Translations under genes and position numbers: made by a program | Shown: positions 38,356 through 48,747 of the stretch, piece after piece | How positions within the stretch are numbered: position 1 is the stretch's first letter | How the letters are laid out: each line of letters begins with the position of its first letter | Notes under the pieces: generated by a model | Databases searched by the model: none | Told to the model about the DNA's origin: nothing | Seen by the model: the letters and a program-made list of their open reading frames with translations, nothing else | Assembly: GCF_018200035.1 (NCBI RefSeq) | Contig: NZ_CP073581.1 | Location: 2,662,501 to 2,726,500 of the forward strand | Reading direction: 5' to 3' | Source: Sulfitobacter albidus | GTDB lineage: Bacteria; Pseudomonadota; Alphaproteobacteria; Rhodobacterales; Rhodobacteraceae | DNA length: 64,000 bases

Positions 38356-39030
38356 TCAGGCCGGGTTCGGCAGGATCACGATTTCGACCCGACGGTTCTG
38401 GCGCTTGCCCTCAGGCGTCAGGTTGGAGGCAACCGGCTGCGCCTCGCCCCGACCGAACGTCTGGATCCGCGCACCGGGTACGCCGTTGCCCGTCAGCACA
38501 TTCGCCACCGCCCGCGCGCGATCCTCTGACAGCTGCTGGTTGAACGCCGCATCCCCGTCGCTGTCGGTGTGGCCGATGATCTGCAGCGTCGAATTCTGGT
38601 AGACCTGCACGTTTTGCGCCAGCGCCTGCAAATCGCCCTGAATACCCGCGCTCACCGCGCTGGAGCCGCTGTCGAAGGTGATGTCCTGCGGCAGGGTCAC
38701 GATCAGACGGTCGCCGGTGTTCTGAATGACCACACGGCTGTCGAGCTGGCGACGCAGCTCGGCCTCCTGCCGGTCCAGCAGCACGCCGCCACCCGCGCCC
38801 AGCGCGCCACCGATGATCGCGCCCTTCAGCGCGCCCTGATCGCGGTTGCCATCGCCCCGGCTCAGCGCGCCGATCACGGCCCCCGAGGCCGCGCCGATCA
38901 GCGCACCGTTCTTGGCGTTCTGGTTCGGATCACCATCCTGCGCGAGGATCGAGCCGTTCGGATTAGTACACGCACCCAACGCAAAAACGCCCGCCAGTGC
39001 GGCGGCGAGGGAGAATTTCGAAAATGTCAT
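38356..39030 (-). CDS. OmpA-family outer-membrane lipoprotein (YiaD-like)
   Basis: A 224-residue protein with lipoprotein signal MTFSKFSLAAALAGVFALGAC (lipobox LGAC). A glycine-zipper region follows (GALIGAASGAVIGALS, GAIIGGALGAGGGVLLD). A C-terminal OmpA peptidoglycan-binding domain covers about residues 110-220 (TFDSGSSAV, IIGHTDSDGDAAFNQQLSEDRARAV, FGRGEAQPVASNLTPEGKRQNRRVEI). It tethers the outer membrane to peptidoglycan. It is a single gene with its own terminator. Confidence 0.92.
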   Translation of the reverse strand: MTFSKFSLAAALAGVFALGACTNPNGSILAQDGDPNQNAKNGALIGAASGAVIGALSRGDGNRDQGALKGAIIGGALGAGGGVLLDRQEAELRRQLDSRVVIQNTGDRLIVTLPQDITFDSGSSAVSAGIQGDLQALAQNVQVYQNSTLQIIGHTDSDGDAAFNQQLSEDRARAVANVLTGNGVPGARIQTFGRGEAQPVASNLTPEGKRQNRRVEIVILPNPA

Positions 39031-39160
39031 AGTTTACTGCCTTGCTGTTTGGGCTCCGTTCGGGCGAAGCATCTTTCACGCAGACAATATAGCCCTTTCG
39101 CGCCCCGGACAAAATGCCGCCACAGGGGGAATCGGCGGCATCCCGCGCACGTCAAACGCG

Positions 39161-40027
39161 TCAGCGTGCATCCGCCCGTGCCCCCTCGAACGCCAGCATG
39201 GCCCGTTTCACCGGCAGCCCCCAATGATAGCCGCCCAAACCGCCCGTCCCGCGGATGACGCGGTGGCACGGGATCAGATAGCCCACCGGATTGCGCCCCA
39301 CCGCCGTGCCCACGGCGCGTGCGGCCCCCGGTGCGCCGATGCTGCGCGCGATTTCACCGTAGGTCGTCACCGTGCCCTCCGGCAGCCGCAACAGCGCTTC
39401 CCACACCTTGATCTGGAACGGCGCGCCCATCAGATACAGCGGCGCCTTGTCCCGCGCCGCGCGCATCCCGAACGCCGTCAGCACCCAGCCGCGCAGGCGC
39501 GCCGGATCCTCGGCAAAGGTCGCGCGCGGCCAACGGGCGCGCAACCCCGCCATCGCGGCCTGCTCCCCCATCTCGGCGGCAAAGGACAGACCACAGATGC
39601 CCCGCTGCGTCCCCATCACCAGCGCCGGGCCAAAGGGGCTGTCGAACCACCCCCAGAAGATCTCAAGCCCCGCGCCCCCCTGCGCGAACGCACCGGGGCT
39701 CATCGCCTCCCAGCGCAGAAACAGATCGTGCAGCCGCCCCGTGCCCGAAAGCCCGACCGACTGCGCCGCCTCCAGCGTGGTGAACCGCTCGGCCAGCAGG
39801 GACTTCGCGTGGCCCAGCGTCAGATACTGCTGAAACCGCTTTGGGCTGACACCGGCCCAGGCACTGAACACCCGCTGGAAATGCGCCGCACTCATCCCCA
39901 TTTCGCCGGCCAGCGCCTCAAGGCTCAGCGGCGCCTCGGCCGCATCAATGGCATCAATCGCGCGGCGGATGACGCCAAAATGATAGGCGTCCGAAGACGC
40001 AGCGGAGGGAGCGGTAATCTCGTTCAT
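39161..40027 (-). CDS. AraC-type/methylated-DNA-cysteine methyltransferase fusion (Ada-like, no N-terminal zinc domain)
   Basis: A 288-residue protein starting at MNEITAPSAASSDAYHFGV (ATG 40027). An AraC helix-turn-helix pair (about residues 18-110; MGMSAAHFQRVFSAWAGVSPKRF) is fused to an O6-alkylguanine methyltransferase domain with the active site GYLIPCHRVIRGTGGLGGY. The N-terminal metal-binding phosphotriester-repair domain of E. coli Ada is absent. It repairs O6-methylguanine and may regulate alkylation response genes. It is divergent from nth, another repair gene, 62 bp away. Confidence 0.92.
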   Translation of the reverse strand: MNEITAPSAASSDAYHFGVIRRAIDAIDAAEAPLSLEALAGEMGMSAAHFQRVFSAWAGVSPKRFQQYLTLGHAKSLLAERFTTLEAAQSVGLSGTGRLHDLFLRWEAMSPGAFAQGGAGLEIFWGWFDSPFGPALVMGTQRGICGLSFAAEMGEQAAMAGLRARWPRATFAEDPARLRGWVLTAFGMRAARDKAPLYLMGAPFQIKVWEALLRLPEGTVTTYGEIARSIGAPGAARAVGTAVGRNPVGYLIPCHRVIRGTGGLGGYHWGLPVKRAMLAFEGARADAR

Positions 40028-40089
40028 GCCCCCAGAATATGCGCCCGCCGCCTTGCACGCGACCCGAAACCTGCGCATACCCTTCGACC

Positions 40090-40743
40090 ATGACAAAACC
40101 CACAAAACAGCTCGATTACCACACGATCCGCGCCATCATGCAGCGCTTTCACGCGGCCGAGCCCGAGCCCAAGGGCGAGCTGGAACACGTGAATGTCTAC
40201 ACCCTCGTCGTCGCCGTGGCGCTGTCGGCACAGGCGACGGATGCCGGCGTCAACAAGGCCACGCGCGCGCTTTTCAAGGTCGCCGACACCCCGCAGAAAA
40301 TGCTCGACCTCGGCCTCGACGGGCTGACCGACCATATCAAGACGATCGGCCTCTTCCGCCAAAAGGCCAAGAACGTGATGAAGCTCAGCCAGATCCTCGT
40401 CGACGACTACGGCGGCGAGGTGCCCAATTCTCGCGCCGCCCTGCAATCGCTGCCGGGCGTGGGCCGCAAGACCGCGAATGTCGTGCTCAACATGTGGTGG
40501 CAGCAGCCCGCACAGGCGGTCGATACCCACATTTTTCGCGTCGGCAACCGCACCGGCATCGCACCCGGCCGCACCGTCGATGCGGTCGAGCGCGCGATCG
40601 AAGACAACATTCCCGCCGACTACCAATTGCACGCGCATCACTGGCTGATCCTGCACGGGCGCTATCACTGCAAGGCGCGCAAACCGCAGTGCAAGACCTG
40701 CCTGATCAATGACCTGTGCCAATTCAAGGAAAAGACCGAATGA
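40090..40743 (+). CDS. nth: Endonuclease III
   Basis: A 217-residue DNA glycosylase/AP lyase of base-excision repair that removes oxidised pyrimidines. Start MTKPTKQLDYHTIRAIMQRF. It has the catalytic Lys in SAQATDAGVNKATRALF, helix-hairpin-helix LPGVGRKTANVVL, catalytic Asp in VDTHIFRVGNR, and a C-terminal [4Fe-4S] ligand set C-x6-C-x2-C-x5-C beginning at CKARKPQCKTC. The stop overlaps the adenosine kinase start (ATGA). Confidence 0.96.
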   Translation: MTKPTKQLDYHTIRAIMQRFHAAEPEPKGELEHVNVYTLVVAVALSAQATDAGVNKATRALFKVADTPQKMLDLGLDGLTDHIKTIGLFRQKAKNVMKLSQILVDDYGGEVPNSRAALQSLPGVGRKTANVVLNMWWQQPAQAVDTHIFRVGNRTGIAPGRTVDAVERAIEDNIPADYQLHAHHWLILHGRYHCKARKPQCKTCLINDLCQFKEKTE

Positions 40744-41728
40744 AACACTACGACATCGTCGGCATCGGCAACGCCGTCGTTGACGTCATCACCCACGCCG
40801 ATGACGCCTTTCTCGATAACATGGGCATCGACAAGGGCATCATGCAACTGGTCGATCAACCCCGCGCCGAACAGCTTTACGGCGCGATGAACGACCGGCT
40901 GCAAACACCCGGCGGCGCTGCGGCCAATACGATCGCGGGCGCGGGCGCGCTGGGCCTCTCGGCGGCCTTTATCGGACGGGTCAAGGACGACGGGCTGGGC
41001 CGTTTCTACGCCGCCGCCATGACCGACATCGGGATTGATTTCGTCAACGCGCCCGTCAGGGACGCGGAGGAGCCGACCTCGCGCAGCATGATCTTTGTCA
41101 CCCCCGACGGGGAGCGGTCGATGAACACGTATCTCGGTGTCTCCACCGGCCTCAGCTCGGCGGATGTGCCGGCAGAGGTCACCGGCGGCGCCAAGCTGAT
41201 GTTCCTCGAAGGGTATCTGTTCGACCGCGACGCGGGCAAGACCGCCTTTCGCGAGGCCGCCCGCAGCGCCAAGGCCGGGGCGGCAAAGCGGGCATCGCCA
41301 TCTCCGATCCCTTCTGCGTCGAACGCCACCGCGCCGACTTCCTGCACATGATCGAGCACGATCTGGATTTCGTCATCGGCAACGAGGCCGAACTGACCGC
41401 CCTGTGGGAAACCAAGGATATCGAAGAGGCGCTGTCGCGCACCGCCGACATCTGCGCCACGGTCGTCTGCACGCGCGGCGGCGACGGTGTCACGGCCATT
41501 CGGGGGTTCGAACGTACCGATGCCCCCGTCACCCGCATCACCCCCGTCGATGCCACGGGGGCCGGCGATCAATTCGCGGCAGGCTTTCTTTACGGCATGG
41601 CCACGGGCGCCAGCCTCGACACCTGCGCGCGCATGGGCAACCTCTGCGCCGCCGAAGTCATCTCCCACGTGGGCCCCCGGCCCGAGCGGGACATGCTGGC
41701 GGAGTTCCGCGCCCATGGGCTGATCTGA
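40740..41728 (+). CDS. Adenosine kinase, PfkB family (single-base frameshift)
   Basis: Starts MKHYDIVGIGNAVVDVITHA. It shows the PfkB signatures TPGGAAANTIAGAGALGLSA near residue 55 and, in the second half, PVDATGAGDQFAAGFLYGMATG with the catalytic GAGD. At a GGGG run (41277-41280) the frame is lost. One extra G restores GGGKAGIAISDPFCVERHRA and joins the two parts into about 329 residues, the normal size. Adenosine kinases salvage adenosine to AMP. The gene is coupled to nth upstream and to a GNAT gene downstream (1-base overlap). Probably a sequencing contraction. Confidence 0.88.
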
Positions 41729-42314
41729 TGCTGGGCGACGGGTATCACGACGTGCCCGCGGGCAAGCTCGCGATGGTCGTCACCCATCTGGAAATGCGCA
41801 GCCCGCCCTCCCTGCGCGATGCCCCCTGCCGCAGGGCGTCACGCTGCGCCGCGTCACCCCGACGCTGGACTGGTATCGCGACATCTTTGCCCGCGTCGGG
41901 CGCGACTGGCTCTGGTTCGGCCGCCTCGCCCTCGACGACGCGGCTCTCACCGCGATCCTCACCGACCCAAATGTCAGCTTCTACACCCTCAGCCGCAACG
42001 GCACGGACGAAGCGCTGCTGGAGCTTGACCACCGCGAAGCCGGCGCTTGCGAACTCGCCTATTTTGGCCTGACAGAAAGCCTCATCGGCACCGGCGCCGG
42101 CCGGGCTCTCATGAACACGGCCATCACACACGCCTTCGCCCGCCCGATCGCCCGCTTTCACGTGCACACCTGCACCCTCGACAGCCCGCAGGCTGTCGCC
42201 TTCTACATCCGCAGCGGCTTCATCCCCACCAGGCGCCAGGTCGAAATCGCCGACGACCCCCGCATCACCGGCCTGCACCCCGACACATCCGCCCCGCAGA
42301 TCCCGTTGATCTAG
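41728..42314 (+). CDS. GNAT-family N-acetyltransferase (single-base frameshift)
   Basis: Starts MLGDGYHDVPAGKLAMVVTH. The frame is lost in a CCCCC run (41822-41826). One extra C gives the continuous protein LPQGVTLRRVTPTLDWYRDI onward, about 195 residues. The GNAT core is in the second part (ELAYFGLTESLIGTGAGRAL acetyl-CoA loop, then VHTCTLDSPQAVAFYIRSGF). The acceptor is unknown. It is the last gene of the nth-adenosine kinase-GNAT unit and is followed by the 24-bp repeat. Confidence 0.85.
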
Positions 42315-42324
42315 CGCGCCTCCC

Positions 42325-42348
42325 CCCTGCACCCTTTCAAAAATACCT
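42325..42348 (+). repeat. 24-bp intergenic repeat, copy 3 (left flank of the SIR2 cassette)
   Basis: Identical to copy 1 over the 24-bp core (CCCTGCACCC ... CAAAAATACCT). It lies 10 bp after the GNAT stop and 60 bp outside the 3' end of the SIR2 gene. With copy 4 at 50827 it brackets the two-gene cassette as a direct repeat. Confidence 0.88.
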
Positions 42349-42408
42349 AAACCCCCCGGCCCGCTGCACTCACTGCGGCCCGCGATACGCCCGCACATCC
42401 CCAAAATC

Positions 42409-45400
42409 CTAGGACGTCTGCGTGCCCACCTCGATCTTGTCGAGCAACCGCTGGATGCGCTCCATCTCCAGCCGGTAGGTTGTGCGCTTAGCCATCGCGA
42501 GGCTCGACTTGGCCAATGTGATCGCCGCGTCCGTGCGCTCACGGTGGTAGAGGCAACGCGCATATTCGGTCATCGCCCGGTTCAGACGCAAATTCATCGA
42601 ATAGCGCTTTGCCAGTCCCGCCGCACTGGTCAGCAGCTTGCCGGCCGAGGATGTCTCCCCTGCCCGATCAGCACCTGCGCGCGCACCAAAAGCGCGTCCG
42701 CCATCAGGTTTGCGCAGCCAAAGCGGCGCGCGTATTCCTCGATGTTGCCCAGACGGCGCAGCGCATCGAGGTCCTGAAAGTTATCCGCAGGATTCGCCGG
42801 GAACAGCCGGTGATAGCAGTCGGTCAACTGCAACCGCCGCCGCACGTCCTCGTGGCCGCCCGCCTCCGCAAATCCCATCGCTTCGGTCATCGCCCGCGCG
42901 CCTTCCTTGGGCTTTTTCATGTCCCGCAGCAGGTTGGCGTGGTGATACAACGCGATCGCCGTGCCCCGCCGGTCCTCCAGCGCGCGCAGGCAACTCTCGG
43001 CATAGACATAGTCGCGGTTGGCGTACTCGCGATCTCCGGTCAGGTGGTTGACCAGCCCCCTATAGACCCGCGCCAGCGCGTGCACCCGTTCGGTTGAATG
43101 GTTCGTCGCTTCGCTGTGGATGATGTTCGCAAGCCGCCCCTGCGCGGCGTCGATCCGCCCCCGCTCGATCTGGCAGATCGCGAGGTTGAGCGAAATCCGG
43201 TTGTGCTGGGGTTGCCCGTCGACCTGCCCCTCGATCCCGCGATTGAGGTGGATGCCCTGCCGCAGCAGGGCGACGGCGTCGCTCAGATTCCCCTGCACAA
43301 GGCAGGTCAGCCCCGTCTCGTTGTAGAGCCACACGATCTCGTCGCGGTAAAGCGCGTTGAGCTGGTCCAGCTTGCGCTCCGGTGGCCGGTCGAACTGCTC
43401 GCCCCCCTTCTCACCATCCTCCAGAAATTCCCAGGCCTTGCGGATCAGCCACCGCAGGTTGATCTTGTAGGTCTCGAAATATCCCGCCCCTTCCTGCAGG
43501 TCGGTCGAGGGCGAAATCTCCTGCTCCAGACGCGACACAACCGAGATCGAGAATGTCGTGCGTACCGTCGATAACGCCGCGCGCAGCGCCTGCACGGGGG
43601 TTGTCGGATCATCGGCGTTCATCGCGATCGGATTGGCGACACGGCGGCGGTGCGGCTGATCGGGATATTGGCTAAGCGATTGCACCAGCCGGTTCAGGAA
43701 TACATAGCCATCGGCCCGAAACCGCGGCAGGTTTGACGGCATCGAGGCATACAGCGACGGCGCAAAGGAATTGACCGATCCGGGTTCGGCCTGTTCATTT
43801 CCCAGATTGCCGATCACCAGCGCCTGTACGGACCGGTGCACCGCATAGCGATATTCGGCCTCGCGCCGCCACAACCTCTGGCTTTCCGGCGGTTGGTTCA
43901 TCGTCATCAACCGGGGATGCGGACTGAGCCGGAAGACCAGACCACGCTCGGCGAGGGCATAGGCCGCGCGCGCCACATGACGGCGGCGGCTGATCGCGCC
44001 ATCGCGCACCGTCTGGTCAAGGTAGTCGCGGATGTCGGGCGCCCGCACCAGCACGTTGCAGCTTACCGGCGCGCCAATCACGGCCAGATGCTTGATCAGC
44101 AGCATGTGCAGGCGGTGATCGCGGTCCGGATCGCCAATCACCGCATTGGCCGCCTCCTCGTCCAGAACCTCGCGCAGCACGTAGCGTTCGCGCTGGTCGG
44201 CGCTGGCGCTGGCAACCTGCTGGCCAATCCCCCGGATCAACCGCTCCGCGTGCCGCGCGCCAAGATAATCGGCCGCGGTGCCCCGGCGCCTCAGGGCGGC
44301 AAATACCTTCTGCTCCGCCGCCGCCAGAAGAATGGTAAATCCGAATCTGTTGCCGCGCAGCGCGTTCTGGATCGCGGTCCACTCCCGCGTGGCGACCGAA
44401 AGGGTGGATTTGTACCGTCTTTCAAGGCGCTCGGAAAACGACAGCCCCGGCACGAGCCATCCCTCCAGCTCATCAAGCTCGGCCGACCTGCCGTCGTCAC
44501 GCAATTTCTGACGCCTTGCGGGGCCCAGCGCGTTGATCTCGTCGCGCACGTGCCCAACAAATACGTCCAGCGCCCGCTCAATCGCGTGACCATAGATTTG
44601 GCTTGCGGTGTCGTAGCCCGCCAGCGGGGGCTCATCCGCGTACCATTGTTCTGTCTTTGCCGCCTCAAACGCATGATCCGCCGCAATCATTTCCTGCCGC
44701 AAGCTCTCAATCCGCGCATCCAGCAGATCGGGCGCACCGCCGGCCCCCTGTTGTGGCTCTCAAAAAACGCCTGCGCCTCATTGGCAAAAAGCGCGAGGGC
44801 GAGGGTCGGGAAATTGTCGATCAGGAAACGCTCGGGGCGCATAGGCTGGGCAAAGTGGATCTGATGGGTCGAGGCAGGCCCGCCGGTCGCCGGAATATCC
44901 GTCAGATCCGCCATGCCGCTCTGGATCGCGCGGGCCTGTTCGCCTTCATGGCGGGCGGCGTCGGGGCGATCTTCCTGCTGGCCCCGCGCGCCGATGATCC
45001 TGGCGGGTGGTGTCGCCCAATGTCTGCGCGTCGCGGGGGCATCCCCCTTGGACAGCTCTTTCTTGACCTTGTTGATCGCCCGCTTGCGCGGACCGCTGCG
45101 CCAGGGCTCTCCCAGTACGTTTTCATTGCCCACCACGATGAGATCAAGCGGCAGATGCGCCCCCTTGGGGCTGGTGATCAGATAGCGGATGATCTGGTCG
45201 ATCTCACGGTTTTTCGACAGCCCCCCGCGGTAGAACAAGAGCTCGGCAGACTGGAGCACCAACAAGCCCCGCGGCTGCATATCGGTCTTGCGCGTATAGG
45301 CTTCTGAAGCTTTGCGGAACGCGTCCATGATATGGCGCAGCGCAAATGTGCGCGACAGATCCCGCACCTCCCCGGCAAGCGCTGCCGCCGCCGCGGTCAG

Positions 45401-48400
45401 ATCCTTTCGGACCTCATCTGCGGGCGCATCGAACAGGTTGGCACGGGCGTGAACGATATTGACGTAAGTCGGCGTCGTTTCACGCGACAGAACATACGCG
45501 CAGCGCGCAAAACGGTCCCGGCTTGTCTTGCTGTCATGCGCGACCGACGCGCGCAGCGTGATCGTCGACTGGAAAAACACGTCGAGCAGCATGTCATAGA
45601 CCGATGCGATCTCGGTCCCGAAGCTCAGATTGACAAAGCAGGCGTTCACAAACAACGGCTGCGGCGTCAATCCAGCCGGCCAGGCCGCGTGCAGATAGTT
45701 CGCCAGCCCCAGATCGGAGGTGAACGCAGCCATGAACGCGCCCTTGCCCAGCCCGCGCCCCGCCGCCACCGTATACAGGCGCCGCCCCTTTGCGAATTTC
45801 GGTTTCGGCGGTCCGTATTTACCGGGCGAACCGGCAAGCAGCCCGGACGTGCCCGCCGTCTTGAAACTCTCCGCGATCGCCTCGATGAACTGGTCAAAGG
45901 CGTGATACCGGGTCGGAACCCGCGTTATAGAAGTTTTGTCCGGGAAATTCGCACTCTGCGAGAGCCACGGGCGGTCCGACATCGGCGTCAGCACCGAATG
46001 ACGCACAAAGCGGCGGGGGAACGGCAGATAGCAGCCAGGGGTGAGGTCGCGGCGCCCCCGCAACGGCGGTCGAACCTCTTCAAACCGGGCGAGCCTGTGC
46101 GGCGGGCTTTGCTGCCATTGCTTCCACCACGATCCCCATTCCTTGCGCAGCCCTTCGAGCGCGGCATTGAAACACGAGGTGAAGATCGCGCTGCGCAACC
46201 CGTCAAGCAGCGCCAGACGGGCCTGCAAATCGCGGATCAACTCGGGGCCGGACGTGGTCACCGGCTGGGTCATCGTCTGGCGCATCACCTGACCGAACAG
46301 CTCGAACGTCACCGCAAAATAGTCTTTCGTGTTCACCGACACCCGGTCGCGCCCGGCAATTTCCTGCCCGATGACCAGATCGACATGATAGGGCACCAGC
46401 GTCGTGGGATCGAAAAGCTGATCCTGCTTCAGATCTCCACAGGCTTTTGTGATCCGGGGCTTCGCGATCCTCCCGCTGATCGGGGACACCCCCTTCTGCG
46501 CTTTCTCAAGCGAGCCATTGTTGATCTCCCAAAGCTCGGAGACAACGCTGAGCATTCGGTGCATCCAGTCCACCGTGCGCGGTTTCTCCTCTCCGTCCAT
46601 CGATATCGCCGCCATGCCGTAAAACACCGTGTGCGTGCCATAGCGCAGGAAAAGCCCGGCTGAGGTCTTTGCGCGGTCGTCCGCCCCCTTTTCGGCGGGC
46701 ATCAACACGATCGACCGGTGCGGGATCGCCCTGTCGTGATTGCTCATGAACTGCCGCAGCGGGCGCAGCACATCCGCCTCGGTCATGCCCAGCCCCAGAA
46801 ACAAGATCGGATTGGCCGAGAACGCCAGCCGGATGCCCTCGTCCACCAGGTCCCGCTCCGCATCCTCGCGCAGATACAGATCCATGTAGTCGCGCTCGGT
46901 CACGACAACGCCGTCCTCCGCCGTCGCGCGCCCGTGCAGGTGAAAGACCGAAACATTGGCCCCATCTGCCCCGGCGGCAAAGCGGAACAGATCCGACGCC
47001 GCCTCGCGCCGGAAGGTCATATCGCGCATCACCCGACCCAGACCGCTGGTGCGCGGATCATCCGGCGCCATCGGCGGCGGGCGGTTGTCCAATTGGTGCG
47101 CCGCGCGGTCGCTCGTCCTGATCTCCCGATGATACCCTATGTCCTGGAAAAACCGCTCGATCTCAAAATCGTAATTGGTCGTCAGGAAGCGCCGGATATT
47201 CATATCCAGCGCCAATTTGCGTACCGGGTCCAGATGCGGCGCCAGTATCGAATCCCGCGAAGTGAAATCAGCGGGCGTGACCTGCTCTTTCAGGAGCGTG
47301 CGAAGTTCGGAATTCCCGAAAGGATCCGGCAATAGCCGCAAAAGGACCCCCACCAGAAACCGAATGGAAGGCGTCAGAAAAATCCGGCCCTGGTCCTCCC
47401 CGATCCGCCTGCAATGATTGTCAATGGCGCTCAATGCGTCATCCCATCCGGCAATGCCTGCGTCGCGGGCCAATTCGACGATCTTGCGGACATTCGAAAC
47501 CTTGTAGGGCACCATGCAATGGTACAGCTCCGAATCCTGCCGGATCCCCAGAATATCCCGCCGCAGATTACGCCGCCGCGCCTCGAAATCAGACTTCCGA
47601 CGATCCCAGAAGGCCTCAGCGTCCGCAGGCGCGGCGCTCTCGTCGGCCCGGCCTTCTTTCTTTCCGTAGCCCAGCGCATCATCCACCTGCTTTTCGGCAA
47701 GCGCGGCCTCATCCAGCAGCAACAGCTTGGTCAGATCCTCGAACGAGGCGTGCGATTGCGGCTTCGTCGCCACGTCGAGATAGGCCTCATGCGCGGATCT
47801 GAATTTTTCAACAAGGCTCACAAGTCCATTGAATTCAGGCACGGCCCCAACGCTTGGTGCATCTCTGGCAGGTATGAAGGCTTCGATGATCCTATTGGGC
47901 GCGGTCGAACTCTGCTCATCGGCCCACAGACCGATGCCACATCTCTCCTTTGAAATCTCCTTCGCCTTGCGAAATCCCAAACCGGCGTCATGCAGGTCGC
48001 TCGGCAGATAAAGGCCCGCGTGACTGCGCAACATCCCATGCAATTGTTGCGCGATTTCGAATTGCACCGGCAAGCTCTCTCCGCCGGGGAAATCCCCCTT
48101 TGAATTGCCCAGTTTGAACGTTTTGAACAGGTCCTCCACCTCATTGATGGCGTAGGTCAAAACTTCCATTCGGTTTTTGAACCAGCGGTGCAGATTCCGC
48201 TTGCCGGCCATGCCCAGCCCCGCCGTCTGGGCGCCATCGCCAGCGGGAAGGTCAAATACATCCGGCATTCCCGCAGCAACCGCCAGCCGTTTCAGCGGAC
48301 ATGTAAACTTGTCGACCGGATCGCCGGGCTTCCAATACGCAATTTTCGGATCACAAATACGCGCCTGCTCCCCGATCAGGTCACGCGATGCCTTTGCCAC

Positions 48401-48664
48401 TTTCAGAAAATGCTCTGCATGGTCTCTGACCACCCCGATCTGCGTCTCGCGCCAACTCGTCCAACTGTGCCGCCCGTAGGCAGCAGCGGCCCCGGATCCC
48501 AGAAACGCGGTGAGGTTTTCCGAATTGATCGCCTGAAACAAAAGCTGCTTACCGCGCGCCTCGATCAACTCGACGTCGAGTGTATCTTGAATTTGATGAA
48601 CCGTGTAGGGCCAGGCCAACAGTTCATTACGCGTCTTTGCGTAACGCGATGTTTCGTTCGACAA
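42409..48664 (-). CDS. Giant SIR2-STAND-like NTPase-TPR protein (putative NLR-like defence effector; two single-base frameshifts)
   Basis: Restored length is about 2085 residues, starting at TTG 48664 (SNETSRYAKTRNELL follows; AAGGA upstream). Residues 51-65 carry the SIR2-like opening LTAFLGSGAAAAYG. After a long insert come TTNYD (495-499), FHLHG (574-578) and ILFLGLGMTEAD (620-631), as in SIR2_2 NADase-like domains. A P-loop follows (AAGRGLGKGAF, 967-977; the usual Ser/Thr is Gly), then a LIVVGNEN strand near 1175, a winged-helix-like region near 1520-1590 and TPR-like helices from about 1760 to the end. Frame breaks are in C runs 44744-44748 and 42657-42660; one G on the coding strand at each joins all parts. 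SIR2-STAND proteins elsewhere deplete NAD on phage infection. That role is inferred here. Confidence 0.82.
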
Positions 48665-48747
48665 AAAATTATTCCTTGAAATATGCGCAAAAAAATATCT
48701 TCGTTAAGAAATACGACTATTCTTTTAATTCAAAAACAACCTTTTTT
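48665..48747. promoter_or_regulatory. AT-rich shared promoter region of the SIR2/AAA+ cassette
   Basis: The 83 bp between the divergent starts contain only about 19 G/C bases by my count, in sharp contrast to the GC-rich surroundings. Long A and T runs (AAAAAAATAT, CTTTTAATTC, CCTTTTTT) suggest promoters in both directions and possible silencing by a nucleoid protein. No clear operator was identified. The AT content fits horizontal acquisition. Confidence 0.6.

Noticed and set aside
42409..44702. Treating the TPR-like region as a separate gene, and the last 62 codons as a third gene
   Set aside because: Both joins lie in G runs where one added base gives continuous, sensible protein with no start codon or ribosome binding site in between, so a single gene with two sequencing losses is more likely.
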